NCBI RefSeq assembly: GCF_016219575.1
Contig: NZ_JACRMG010000001.1
Coordinates: 62,001 to 126,000, forward strand
From: Bradyrhizobium sp.
Lineage (GTDB): Bacteria; Pseudomonadota; Alphaproteobacteria; Rhizobiales; Xanthobacteraceae
Length of the DNA: 64,000 nucleotides
Direction of reading: 5' to 3'
A program made the position numbers and the translations under genes. Positions 52,981 through 61,364 of this stretch are shown here, one piece after another. The notes under the pieces are model-generated. The model searched no databases and was not told where the DNA came from. It was given only the letters and a program-made list of their open reading frames with translations. The stretch's first letter is position 1. Every line of letters starts with the position of its first letter.

Positions 52981-53340
52981 ATGACGTGTACACCACAACC
53001 AGAAATTTCGCCAGACACGCCGCTTCGCCTTGCTGATGCCGTGAAGATCGCGTTTCCTTTAGGAGGAATGACGGTCGCGGGTTTGCGTCGTGAGCGCGAT
53101 CGTAATCGATTGGTTATTGAGAAGATTGCCGGCAAAGAATTTACAACGCTGGCTCATATCGAACGGATGCGAGAGCTATGCCGCGAAGAAGCAAGGGAGC
53201 CAGACTTCAGCTCAAGGCCGCTCGCAGAAACAAGAGCGGAAAGGTCACTCACCAAGCAACCTGGATCATCAGAGACAACGGCCGGGATGTCAGCACAGGC
53301 TGCGCTGCAGATGAGATTGCGGTCGCAGAGGAAAAACTAA
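52981..53340 (+). CDS. Excisionase-like small DNA-binding protein
   Basis: A 119-aa protein whose core, TPLRLADAVKIAFPLGGMTVAGLRRERDRNRL, split here as LRLADAVKIAFPLGGMTVAG, then VIEKIAGKEFTTLAHIERMRELCREEA, resembles the small helix-turn-helix proteins encoded just upstream of integrases in rhizobial islands. A role as recombination directionality factor is inferred from this position. The C-terminal part is polar and repetitive. It overlaps the integrase frame by 163 bp, so translation of the two is probably linked. The exact start is uncertain because no strong ribosome site precedes 52981. Confidence 0.7.
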   Translation: MTCTPQPEISPDTPLRLADAVKIAFPLGGMTVAGLRRERDRNRLVIEKIAGKEFTTLAHIERMRELCREEAREPDFSSRPLAETRAERSLTKQPGSSETTAGMSAQAALQMRLRSQRKN

Positions 53341-54428
53341 GGGATTACATAACCTCTAAACACACCCCGAAGAGACGAATCCGCCACATAGACGATATCG
53401 CAATCGCGGATGTCCTCTCGATTTATTTGGATGCGCAGCTGGATAAGCTTCGCAGTCGTTTCAACATCAATAGCGAAAGCGAAGATACCGTCCCCGATAT
53501 CCGCAAGTTCAAGAAGCGAATCGAACGGTTGAACGAGTGGTGGGGAGCAAAAATGCTGGGCGAGGTCAATGGGGAGGCATGTCGCTCCTACGCCAAGAAG
53601 CGCGGCAAGAAGGGAGGCGCGCGCCGAGACCTTGAAGATCTCCGTGCTGCCGTTGGTCACCATGGAGCCGAAGGATTTCATCGGGAAATCGTCAAGGTCT
53701 CGCTGCCAGAGAAGGGCCAACCGCGAGACAAGTGGCTGACGCGCAGCGATGCGGCCAAATTGGTTTGGACCTGCTGGCGCTATCGCGAAATGCAGAAGCG
53801 CTCGCGTCGGCCGAAGGACGACGTGAAGGTCCCCACAAGCAAGCGTCCCCTGCGCCATCTTGCTCGGTTCATCTTGTTGGGGATCTACAGCGGAACCCGG
53901 GCAGGAGCTATTGCAGCCGCATCTCCCATTCCAGCGATCGGTCGCTCTTACGTCGACTTGGAGCGCGGCCGCTATTACCGTCTAAAACAGGGCAGTGCCA
54001 AAACAAACAAGCGGCAGCCAACCGTCCCGATACCCTTGCGCTTGCTTGCTCACCTACGGCGCTGGCACCAGATTGATCCAGAGGCGAAGCATTTCGTCGA
54101 GTACAACGGAAGGCCCGTTACCTCGGTCAAAACGGCATTCAAGAGTGCCGTGAGGCTTGCAGGCCTTGGTCCGGGAATCTCCCCTCATACACTGCGACAC
54201 ACCGCAGCGACTTGGCTTATGCAGAGAGGCGCGGATCCTTGGCAGGCAGCCGGCTATCTCGGAATGTCGCTTGAGGTGCTGCTCAACACCTATGGCCATC
54301 ACCATCCCGATTATTTGTCCGATGCCGTCGACAAAATCGCCAAGCGCGATCCAGCCGGCGAACGAAAAGCGCACGTATCTGGTGCGGTTTCTGGTGCGGT
54401 GATTCCAATCAGACGAAATGGCGCCTGA
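53178..54428 (+). CDS. Tyrosine recombinase/integrase of a genomic island
   Basis: A 416-aa site-specific tyrosine recombinase. The catalytic part shows Arg in YSGTRAGAI (about residue 241), HTLRHTAATWL (His-x-x-Arg, about 337-341), and the nucleophile Tyr in LLNTYGHHHPDYL (about 372). The usual L-G-H before the Tyr is L-G-M here, a change seen in many rhizobial island integrases. It begins MPRRSKGARLQLK within the excisionase-like gene. The stop lies 18 bp from the 3' end of tRNA-Ile, the usual place for an integrase of an element inserted in a tRNA gene. This is the main evidence that the DNA to the left is an integrated island. Confidence 0.95.
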   Translation: MPRRSKGARLQLKAARRNKSGKVTHQATWIIRDNGRDVSTGCAADEIAVAEEKLRDYITSKHTPKRRIRHIDDIAIADVLSIYLDAQLDKLRSRFNINSESEDTVPDIRKFKKRIERLNEWWGAKMLGEVNGEACRSYAKKRGKKGGARRDLEDLRAAVGHHGAEGFHREIVKVSLPEKGQPRDKWLTRSDAAKLVWTCWRYREMQKRSRRPKDDVKVPTSKRPLRHLARFILLGIYSGTRAGAIAAASPIPAIGRSYVDLERGRYYRLKQGSAKTNKRQPTVPIPLRLLAHLRRWHQIDPEAKHFVEYNGRPVTSVKTAFKSAVRLAGLGPGISPHTLRHTAATWLMQRGADPWQAAGYLGMSLEVLLNTYGHHHPDYLSDAVDKIAKRDPAGERKAHVSGAVSGAVIPIRRNGA

Positions 54429-54445
54429 TAAGTTGCTGATTTCTT

Positions 54446-54521
54446 TGGTGGGCCCGGCAGGACTCGAACCTGCAACCAGACCGTTATGAGCGGCCGGCTC
54501 TAACCATTGAGCTACAGGCCC
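54446..54521 (-). tRNA. tRNA-Ile (anticodon CAU), CCA encoded
   Basis: The minus strand folds as a tRNA: 5' GGGCCTG pairs with 3' CGGGCCC (one G-U), D arm AGCTCAATGGTTAGAGC, anticodon stem GGCCG/CGGTC around the loop CTCATAA (anticodon CAT), and T arm GCAGGTTCGAGTCCTGC. The encoded CCA is 54446-54448. With this body the CAU anticodon belongs to the Ile2 type, whose C34 is converted to lysidine to read AUA, rather than to Met. The 3' end faces the integrase, so this is the probable attachment site of the island. Confidence 0.93.
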
Positions 54522-54599
54522 CGCCGCAGGCGGCTGCGCGAAGCGGCCGGCAACGGTGCCGCCATCGTTTACAGGGTACCCGCTGGTCCCGCAATGCTC

Positions 54600-54668
54600 G
54601 AGCATGATCCGTACCCGAATGGCCGCATTGGCGCAAAGCGGGCACCGGTTTTCCGATAAATCATGCTC
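54600..54668. repeat. Palindromic intergenic repeat (GAGCATGAT type)
   Basis: GAGCATGAT (54600-54608) and ATCATGCTC (54660-54668) are exact inverted ends of a 69-bp element with a GGGCACCGGTTTTCCGATAA segment inside. Repeats of this look occur many times in Bradyrhizobium and Rhodopseudomonas intergenic regions (recalled, not searched). It lies on the chromosome side of the tRNA. Confidence 0.6.
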
Positions 54669-54682
54669 CAGGAGAGCAAGCC

Positions 54683-55660
54683 TCAATCCACCGAAACCCC
54701 GGCGAATTCGACCACCTTGCGCCACTTCTCGGTCTCGTCCTTGACCAGCTTGCCGAATTCGGCCGGGGTCATGGGCTTCGGAATGCCGCCGACCTCGGCG
54801 AGCCGGGCGACCAGCTTCGGGTCCTTCAGCGCATCCCCGACCGCCTTGTTCAGCGTGGCGATGATCTCCGGCGGCGTGCCCTTGGGCACCGAGATGCCGT
54901 AGAAGCCGACCGATTCGAATCCGGGCACGGTCTCGGCGATCGTCGGGATATCCGGCACGCTCGGCCAGCGCTTCGGCGAGGTGACGCCGAGGCCGCGCAG
55001 CGTGCCGCCGCGCACCTGCTCCAGCGCGGTCGGCAGATTGTCGAAGATCAGCTGCACCTTGTTGGAGATGATGTCGGGAATCGCCGCCGCCGAACCGCGA
55101 TAGGGCACGTGCAGCATGTCGCACTTGGTCATCGCCTTGAACAGTTCGGCCGACATGTGCACCGAAGTGCCGTTGCCGGAAGACGCATAGGAGATCTTGC
55201 CGGGATTGGCCTTGCAGTAGTCGATGAACTCCTGGACGGTTTTCACCGGCACGTCGTTGGCGACCACCAGCATGTTGGTGAGCTGCATGATGCTCGCAAC
55301 CGGCTCGGTGTCGCGGATGAAGTCGTAAGGCAGCTTCTTGTACAGCGAGGCGCTGATCGCATTGTTGGGTGCAACGAAGATCAGGGTGTAGCCGTCGGGC
55401 GGCGAACTGATGCCGGCAGCGGCGGCGATGTTGCCGCCGGATCCCGTGCGGTTCTCGACCACGAATTGCTGTCCGAAACGGTCCGACAGCCACTGGCTCA
55501 TGATCCGCGCCACGGTGTCAACCGGGCCGCCCGCGGTGAATCCGATCATCCAGCGCACCGGCCGGTTCGGATAATCGGCGGCGGAGCAGGGCGAAATGAT
55601 CGAGGCGAAGCCGAAAGCGCAGGCGAGAGCGAAAAATGCGAAACGCCAGTAGCGGGTCAT
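54683..55660 (-). CDS. Tripartite tricarboxylate transporter substrate-binding protein (TctC family)
   Basis: A periplasmic receptor of 325 aa of the TctC/Bug family, which binds carboxylates for tripartite TTT transporters. ATG 55660 is preceded by GGGAGG and gives a signal peptide (FAFFALACAFGFASIISPCSAAD, split here as FFALACAFGFASII). Then come YPNRPVRWMIGFTAGGPVD, ENRTGSGGNIAAAAG, SSGNGTSVHMSAELF and LHVPYRGSAAAIPDI, the standard Bug motifs. No TctA or TctB gene is adjacent, as is common for this large receptor family. It is the first gene on the chromosomal side of the tRNA. Confidence 0.94.
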   Translation of the reverse strand: MTRYWRFAFFALACAFGFASIISPCSAADYPNRPVRWMIGFTAGGPVDTVARIMSQWLSDRFGQQFVVENRTGSGGNIAAAAGISSPPDGYTLIFVAPNNAISASLYKKLPYDFIRDTEPVASIMQLTNMLVVANDVPVKTVQEFIDYCKANPGKISYASSGNGTSVHMSAELFKAMTKCDMLHVPYRGSAAAIPDIISNKVQLIFDNLPTALEQVRGGTLRGLGVTSPKRWPSVPDIPTIAETVPGFESVGFYGISVPKGTPPEIIATLNKAVGDALKDPKLVARLAEVGGIPKPMTPAEFGKLVKDETEKWRKVVEFAGVSVD

Positions 55661-55772
55661 GGAGCCTCCCGTTCTTGTCATTGGTTTGGTGGGCATGCTT
55701 CCACAATCGGGGGCTTGTCTTCAAGCCCGGTTGCGCGATGATGAGGCACTTTGGCGCGCAGGGAACGAAAAG

Positions 55773-56738
55773 ATGAATCTCGCCTGGATCATTTGCGCGG
55801 CGGTGCTCCTCGCCGCAGGCCCTGCCGCGGCGCAAGAGGGAGGCAAGACCATTTCAAGGACGGCAATCAGCCTGGGAACCGCTACGCCCGGCGGCGGCTT
55901 CCCGCTCTATGGCAACGCCTTCGCAGAGGCGATGAATGCGGCGGATCCGTCGATCGCCATCGAGCCGCGCAACACCAAGGGCAGCAACGAGAACATCCCG
56001 CTGCTTGAAAAAGGCGAACTCGACATCGCGCTGGTGGCCGGCGAGCCCGCCTATGAGGCCTTCATGGGCATCGGCCGGCCGGCGACGCCGTTGAAGATAT
56101 TGACCGCGATGTATTCGAGCCCCGGCATGTTCGTGGTGCGGGCCGACAGCCCCTACAGGACCATCCGCGATCTCGCAGGCCAGCCGGTGGCGTTCGGCGC
56201 CAGGGGTTCGGGCCTGCCGATCCTGTCGCGCTATGTGCTTGACGGCATCGGACTGAAGCAGGACGACGACTTCAAGTCGATCTATCTCGATCGCGCCGGC
56301 GACGGCCCGGCGATGGTGCAGGATGGCCGCGCGGCTGCGCTGTGGGGCGCCGGCATCGGCTGGCCCGGATTTGCCGCGGTGGCATCGAGCCCCGGCGGCG
56401 CGCGCTTCATCGCGCCCGATGCAGGCGAGATCGCGCGCATCCGCGCCAAGCATGCGTTCCTGAAGCCGCTGACGGTGCCTGCCGGCAGCTATCCGAACCA
56501 GGCGGAAGCCATCAACTCGGTCGGTTCCTGGAGCTTCGTCCTGACGCGCGCGGACCTGCCCGACGACATTGCCTATCGCCTCGCGCGAACGCTGCACGGT
56601 GTCGAGGCCGCGCTCTGCAAGAAATTGCCGCAGGCCTGCGAAACAACGGCCGCAAGCACCGTGGCCGCCGCGCCGAAGCAGGAGCTGATCCATCCCGGCG
56701 TGATGAGGTATTTGCGGGAGATTGGGGTAGTTAAGTGA
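55773..56738 (+). CDS. TAXI family TRAP transporter solute-binding protein
   Basis: A periplasmic receptor of 321 aa of the TAXI group (TRAP-associated extracytoplasmic immunogenic). ATG 55773 (AGGGAACG upstream) gives a signal peptide ending GPAAAQEG. Family motifs are SLGTATPGGGFPLYGNAFAE and NTKGSNENIPLLEKGELDIALV, split here as KGSNENIPLLEKGELDIALV, then PVAFGARGSGLPILSRYVL. No DctM-type membrane subunit is next to it. The gene is divergent from tctC and convergent with the next binding protein, with a long hairpin between the stops. Confidence 0.9.
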   Translation: MNLAWIICAAVLLAAGPAAAQEGGKTISRTAISLGTATPGGGFPLYGNAFAEAMNAADPSIAIEPRNTKGSNENIPLLEKGELDIALVAGEPAYEAFMGIGRPATPLKILTAMYSSPGMFVVRADSPYRTIRDLAGQPVAFGARGSGLPILSRYVLDGIGLKQDDDFKSIYLDRAGDGPAMVQDGRAAALWGAGIGWPGFAAVASSPGGARFIAPDAGEIARIRAKHAFLKPLTVPAGSYPNQAEAINSVGSWSFVLTRADLPDDIAYRLARTLHGVEAALCKKLPQACETTAASTVAAAPKQELIHPGVMRYLREIGVVK

Positions 56739-56739
56739 T

Positions 56740-56803
56740 GCGAATGGTGAGTGGCGAATAGCGAATGGAAGTTCCCATTCGCTACTCGCAATTCGCCATT
56801 CGC
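56740..56803. terminator. Long imperfect hairpin between convergent genes
   Basis: GCGAATGG at 56740-56747 begins a 29-base arm that pairs with the arm ending at 56803, with four mismatches and a short loop around 56770. The arms are built from repeated GCGAAT-like units, a pattern also typical of a repeat family. It fills the 70-bp gap between two convergent genes and probably stops transcription both ways. Confidence 0.6.
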
Positions 56804-56808
56804 CTGTC

Positions 56809-58020
56809 TCATTTCTTCACCAACGCACATTCCGGATTCGGCGGGCCGAACGCTTCGTCGCCCGGAATCCTGGCGAGGATCTGGTAGTAGTCCCACGGAT
56901 ATTTCGATTCTTCCGGCTTCTTGACCTGCACCAGCCAGAGATCATGAACCATCAGATTGTCCTCGCGCAGCCTGCCGTTGCGCGAGAAAAAATCCTCGAT
57001 CGGCTTCTCGCGCATCTTCGCCGCCACCTTGAGCGGCTCGTCGGTGCCGGCTTCCCTGATGGCGTTGAGATAGGACATCGTGGAGGAGTAGACGCCGGCC
57101 TGCCACATCGTCGGCATGCGGTTCATCTTGGCGAAAAAGCGCTTCGACCACTCACGGGTCTTGTCGTCCATGTCCCAGTAGAACGAGGTCGTCAGCAGCA
57201 GGCCCTGCGCCGCCGGCAGGCCCAGGGAATGAATGTCCGTGATTAGCGCCAGCAGCGCCGCCATCTGCTGGCCGCCCTTGAACACGCCGAACTCGGCGCC
57301 GGTCTTGATCTCGTTCATGTTGTTGGGAGGACCGGCAGCGATGCCGATGATTTTGGCCTTCGAGGCCTGCGCCTGCAGGACGAAGGACGACAGGTCCGGC
57401 GTCGCCAGCGGCGGGCGCACTGCACCGAGCACCTTGCCGCCGAGCCTGGTGACCACGGCCGAGGCATCGCGCTCCAGCGACTGACCGAAGGCATAGTCGT
57501 CGGTGATGAAGAACCAACTGTCACCGCCGCGCTTCACCACCGCCTGCGCCGTGCCGACCGCCAGCGCGCGGGTGTCGAACACCCACTGCAGCGCATAGGG
57601 CGAGCAGAATTTTCCATGGAAGTCGGCCGTGCCGGTCGAATGCACGATCAGCATCTTCTTCTTGTCGTTGGCGATGTTCTGCACCGCAAGGCCGACCGCC
57701 GACACCGGCACGTCAACGATCACGTCGACCTGCTCGACGTCATACCAGCGCCGCGCGATGCCGCCGCCGATATCGGGCTTGAGCTGATGGTCGCCGACCA
57801 CCACGCTGATCGGCTTGCCCAGCACCTTGCCGCCGAAATCGTCGATCGCCATCTGCACCGCGGTCACCGAGCCCTGGCCGGTCGGCGTCGAGGCCGGCCC
57901 GTTCATGTCGGTGAGCACGCCGATCTTGACGACGTCGTCGGAAACCTGCGCGAGCGCGGCCGATGATGCGAGCATCACCACTGCGTACGCCGCAGCTGCG
58001 GAAAACTTCCCGGAAAACAT
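56809..58020 (-). CDS. Liv-type ABC transporter substrate-binding protein, orphan
   Basis: A periplasmic binding protein of 403 aa. ATG 58020 follows GGGAGGGATTGG and gives a signal peptide ending SSAALAQVSDD. The mature part, VKIGVLTDMNGPASTPTGQG and WFFITDDYAFGQSLERDA, is typical of Liv-J proteins linked to aromatic or amide substrates. No permease genes are beside it. It is on the chromosomal side of the integration site and is distinct in sequence from the two island paralogues. Confidence 0.92.
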   Translation of the reverse strand: MFSGKFSAAAAYAVVMLASSAALAQVSDDVVKIGVLTDMNGPASTPTGQGSVTAVQMAIDDFGGKVLGKPISVVVGDHQLKPDIGGGIARRWYDVEQVDVIVDVPVSAVGLAVQNIANDKKKMLIVHSTGTADFHGKFCSPYALQWVFDTRALAVGTAQAVVKRGGDSWFFITDDYAFGQSLERDASAVVTRLGGKVLGAVRPPLATPDLSSFVLQAQASKAKIIGIAAGPPNNMNEIKTGAEFGVFKGGQQMAALLALITDIHSLGLPAAQGLLLTTSFYWDMDDKTREWSKRFFAKMNRMPTMWQAGVYSSTMSYLNAIREAGTDEPLKVAAKMREKPIEDFFSRNGRLREDNLMVHDLWLVQVKKPEESKYPWDYYQILARIPGDEAFGPPNPECALVKK

Positions 58021-58273
58021 TCCAATCCCTCCCTGGAGCACCGGCGCTTTGGCCGTTTCTTGCACTTGTGCGCCGGCTCGATAGCGCTAAATGGTCTCAT
58101 TTGCAACTAATTTGCAATCCGCTGGGGCGGCCCATCCCGGATACTGCGGGGGCCGCCGGCTGTCTGTCCCTACAACTGGGGACATCGCCGGCCGGTTCGG
58201 CGGCGCGCCTGCGGCGAAGCGGAAGCGGTATTTGGTTCTGTATTTCCGCCCCGATTCAGGGCATAGGCGAACC

Positions 58274-59386
58274 ATGACCTCGCTCCAGCGCCTGCCGGCT
58301 TCGCTCACGCGGCTCGATGTCGCGCTCATCGCATTGCTGAAGGGGGTGGAACCGGTGGCGCCGGTGGAACTGGCGCTGGCGAAGGCACGACGGTGCATTG
58401 CGGCCGAGATGCCGCAGCTTGCGGCGTACCCGCCGCGCGACGTCGCCGCCACGGACGGCTTTGCATTTCGCGCCCACGATCTCGTCGGCGCGTCGTCCTA
58501 TTCCCCATTGCCGCTGATTTCCGCGCCGCGCTGGGTCGAGGCCGGTGAGGCCATGCCGGATGGCTGCGATTGCGTGGTGGATGCGGACGCGGTCGATGCG
58601 TCAGGGCCGATTGCCCAGGCCATTGCGGAAGCCGTGCCGGGGCAGGGGGTTCGCCGCGCCGGCAGCGATATCGGCGAAGCCAGCCAATGTGTGGCGGCCG
58701 GCCGGCGCATCCTGCCGCACGATCTCCTGATCGCGGGCGCCGCGGGGCTGACGAAGCTGCGCGTGCGCCGGCCGCGCCTGCGCATCGTCAATATTCCGGG
58801 CGGTGTGCTGACGGCGAATTTAATCGCCGAAAGCGCGGGGAATGCCGGGGCCGAGGCGAACGCCATCGAAGCGCCGGGACGCGATGCGGCATCGCTTGCG
58901 GGCATGCTTGATACGAGAGGCTGCGATCTCCTCATTACGATCGGTGGCAGCGGCGTTGGCCGCCGCGATTCGACGCTGCTTGCGCTGGCCGCGCGCGGCG
59001 AGGTGATCGCCCACGGCATTGCCCTGCAGCCCGGCCGTACCGCGGCGGTCGGCCGCATCGGCGAGACGCCCGTCGTGGTGCTGCCGGGTGCGCCGGACCA
59101 GGCCCTTGCTGCGTGGTGGACGCTGGCGTTGCCGGTGCTGGACCGCCTGTCGGGCCGCCGGCCGCGCAAGACGGTCCGTCTGCCGCTGGTGCGCAAGATA
59201 GCCTCCGGCGTAGGCCTCGCAGAAGTCGTGCTGCTGGAGCGCAAGGATGGCGCCTGGGTGACGCTCGCCACGGGCGAGCTTTCGCTGGAAGCGATTGCCA
59301 ACGCGGAAGCTTGGCTCGTCGTGCCCGGAGGTTCGGAAGGATTTGCAGCAGGCACGCCGGTCGATGCTTATATGCTGAGGGAATGA
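58274..59386 (+). CDS. MoeA-like molybdopterin-binding protein, degenerate
   Basis: A 370-aa protein of the molybdopterin molybdotransferase (MoeA) fold. The N-terminal part has PPRDVAATDGFAFRAHDLVG (compare the MoeA motif S-x-x-D-G-[FY]-A), and the C-terminal MPT-binding part has LLITIGGSGVGRRDSTLLAL and ALQPGRTAAVGRIGETPVVVLPGAP, split here as LQPGRTAAVGRIGETPVVVL. The usual S-T-G-D-E-L motif reads NIPGGVLTA. It may be a paralogue with a changed role beside the full MoeA. ATG 58274 is the family start; only a weak AGG precedes it. The MoeA fusion gene follows after 13 bp. Confidence 0.85.
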   Translation: MTSLQRLPASLTRLDVALIALLKGVEPVAPVELALAKARRCIAAEMPQLAAYPPRDVAATDGFAFRAHDLVGASSYSPLPLISAPRWVEAGEAMPDGCDCVVDADAVDASGPIAQAIAEAVPGQGVRRAGSDIGEASQCVAAGRRILPHDLLIAGAAGLTKLRVRRPRLRIVNIPGGVLTANLIAESAGNAGAEANAIEAPGRDAASLAGMLDTRGCDLLITIGGSGVGRRDSTLLALAARGEVIAHGIALQPGRTAAVGRIGETPVVVLPGAPDQALAAWWTLALPVLDRLSGRRPRKTVRLPLVRKIASGVGLAEVVLLERKDGAWVTLATGELSLEAIANAEAWLVVPGGSEGFAAGTPVDAYMLRE

Positions 59387-59399
59387 TAAGAACGTAGGC

Positions 59400-61355
59400 A
59401 TGACCAACGCCAAAGCACCATTGCCGGCGGCAAGCGATGGGATCGACCAGGGCCAGTTCCTGACCATCCTGTCGCGCGAAGAGGCGATTGCGCGTTTTGA
59501 GGCCGCGCTGTTCCCGCGGGCCGTACCGGGCGAGCGCCGCAGGCTTGCGGATGCGCTCGGCTGCGCGCTGGCGGAAGACGTGATGGCGCCCATCGACGTG
59601 CCGCCTTTCGACCGCTCCAATGTCGACGGCTTCGCCGTGCGCTCCGTCGATCTCGCCGCCGCAGGCGAGGGGGCGCCCGTGCGCCTGATCCTCAACGACG
59701 AAGTGATCGCCTGCGGCATAGCGCCGATGCGGCCGGTGCTGTCGGCCACTGCAACGCCGATCGCGACCGGCGGTCCGGTGCCGCGCGGCGCGGATGCCGT
59801 CGTGATGGTCGAGCACACCCAGCCGTCCGGCAACCGCGCCATCGACGTCCGCCGCGCCGCCTCGCCGGGGCAGTTCGTCTCCTATGCCGGCTCGGACATC
59901 GCGCGCGGCGAGGCGCTGCTGCGCGCGGGCACCGTGATCGGTTCGCGCGAGATCGGCATGCTGGCCGCATGCGGCATCGCCGAAGTCCTGGTGGCGCGCC
60001 GTCTGCGCGTGGCGATCCTGTCGACCGGTGACGAACTGGTGCAGCCGGGCGTGCCGCTGCGGCCTGCCGCGATCTATGACACCAACGGCGCCGTGGTCAC
60101 CGCGGCGATTGCCGAGAATGGCGGCGAGACGAATTTCCTCGGTGCTGTCCCCGACGACGAGCAGGCGCTGGAAGCCGCGATGCGCAGCGCGCTGGCGGCG
60201 AGCGATATGCTCGTGCTGTCGGGCGGCACGTCCAAAGGCGCCGGCGACATTTCTCACCGCATCATCGGCCGGCTCGGCAAACCCGGCATCATTGCCCATG
60301 GCGTGGCGCTGAAGCCGGGGAAGCCGCTGTGTCTGGCCGTGTGCGATGGCAAGCCGGTGGTGATCCTGCCGGGATTTCCAACCTCGGCGATGTTCACCCT
60401 CCACGACATGATCGTGCCGGTGCTGCGCAGGATGGCCGGCCTGCCGCCGCGCAGCGACGCGAAGATTTCCGCGCGCGTGCCGGTGCGGGTTGCTTCCGAA
60501 CTCGGCCGCACCGAATTCGTCATGGTGTCGCTGGTCGAGGGCGCCGACGGCCTGATCGCCTACCCTACGGGCAAGGGCTCGGGCGCCATCACCTCGTTCG
60601 CGCAGGCCGACGGCTTTCTCAAGATCGACGCGCTGGCCGATCAGTTGCCGGCGAACTCCGAGACCGAGATCACGCTGTTCACGCCGCATGTGCGGGTGCC
60701 CGACCTCGTCATCGTCGGCAGCCACTGCACCGGCCTCGATCTCGTCACCGCACCGATGGCGCATGCAGGTCTCGTCGTGCGCTCGATCGCGGTCGGCAGC
60801 CTCGGCGGGCTGGCGGCCGCCAAGCGCGGCGAGTGCGATCTGGCGCCGATCCATCTGTTCGACGAGAAGAGCGAGACCTACAACACGCCGTATTTGGCCG
60901 ATGGCCTCGAACTGGTGCCGGGCTGGCGCCGCATGCAGGGCATCGTGTTCCGCAAGGGCGACGCCCGCTTCGAGGGACGGAGTACGGAAGACGCCGTGCG
61001 CGCTGCGCTTGCGGATGCCGCCTGCATCATGGTCAACCGCAACCAGGGGGCGGGCACCCGCATCCTGATCGACCGCCTGCTCGATGGCGCTCGTCCGGAC
61101 GGCTACTGGAATCAGCCGCGCTCGCACAACGCGGTGGCGGCAGCCGTTGCGCAGCATCGCGCCGACTGGGGCATGACCATTGCGCCGGTCGCGCATGCAA
61201 CGGAACTGGGTTTCATTCCCTATGCCGAGGAGCATTATGATTTCGCGCTGGTGAAGGCGCGCGAGCAGCGGCCGGCCGTGCAGGCGTTTCTCGATGCGCT
61301 GGCGTCGGAGGCAGGCCGCAAGGCTCTGGAACAAGCGGGCTTCAGACCCGTATAA
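59400..61355 (+). CDS. MoeA fused to a periplasmic-binding-like (LysR substrate-binding) domain
   Basis: A 651-aa two-domain protein. Residues 1-420 are MoeA, which inserts molybdenum into molybdopterin: VPPFDRSNVDGFAVRS (about residue 65), LSTGDELVQPG (about 205), LSGGTSKGAGDISHR, and MKPGKP-like ALKPGKPLCLAVCDGKPVVILPGFP, split here as ALKPGKPLCLAVCDGKPVVI. Residues 430-651 are a periplasmic-binding-like domain without a signal peptide (DLVIVGSHCTGLDLVTAPMA, RNQGAGTRILIDRLL), probably binding a small oxyanion or cofactor in the cytoplasm. The combination is known, but its exact role is not. It lies 13 bp downstream of the MoeA-like gene. Confidence 0.92.
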   Translation: MTNAKAPLPAASDGIDQGQFLTILSREEAIARFEAALFPRAVPGERRRLADALGCALAEDVMAPIDVPPFDRSNVDGFAVRSVDLAAAGEGAPVRLILNDEVIACGIAPMRPVLSATATPIATGGPVPRGADAVVMVEHTQPSGNRAIDVRRAASPGQFVSYAGSDIARGEALLRAGTVIGSREIGMLAACGIAEVLVARRLRVAILSTGDELVQPGVPLRPAAIYDTNGAVVTAAIAENGGETNFLGAVPDDEQALEAAMRSALAASDMLVLSGGTSKGAGDISHRIIGRLGKPGIIAHGVALKPGKPLCLAVCDGKPVVILPGFPTSAMFTLHDMIVPVLRRMAGLPPRSDAKISARVPVRVASELGRTEFVMVSLVEGADGLIAYPTGKGSGAITSFAQADGFLKIDALADQLPANSETEITLFTPHVRVPDLVIVGSHCTGLDLVTAPMAHAGLVVRSIAVGSLGGLAAAKRGECDLAPIHLFDEKSETYNTPYLADGLELVPGWRRMQGIVFRKGDARFEGRSTEDAVRAALADAACIMVNRNQGAGTRILIDRLLDGARPDGYWNQPRSHNAVAAAVAQHRADWGMTIAPVAHATELGFIPYAEEHYDFALVKAREQRPAVQAFLDALASEAGRKALEQAGFRPV

Positions 61356-61364
61356 GGGGAAACG

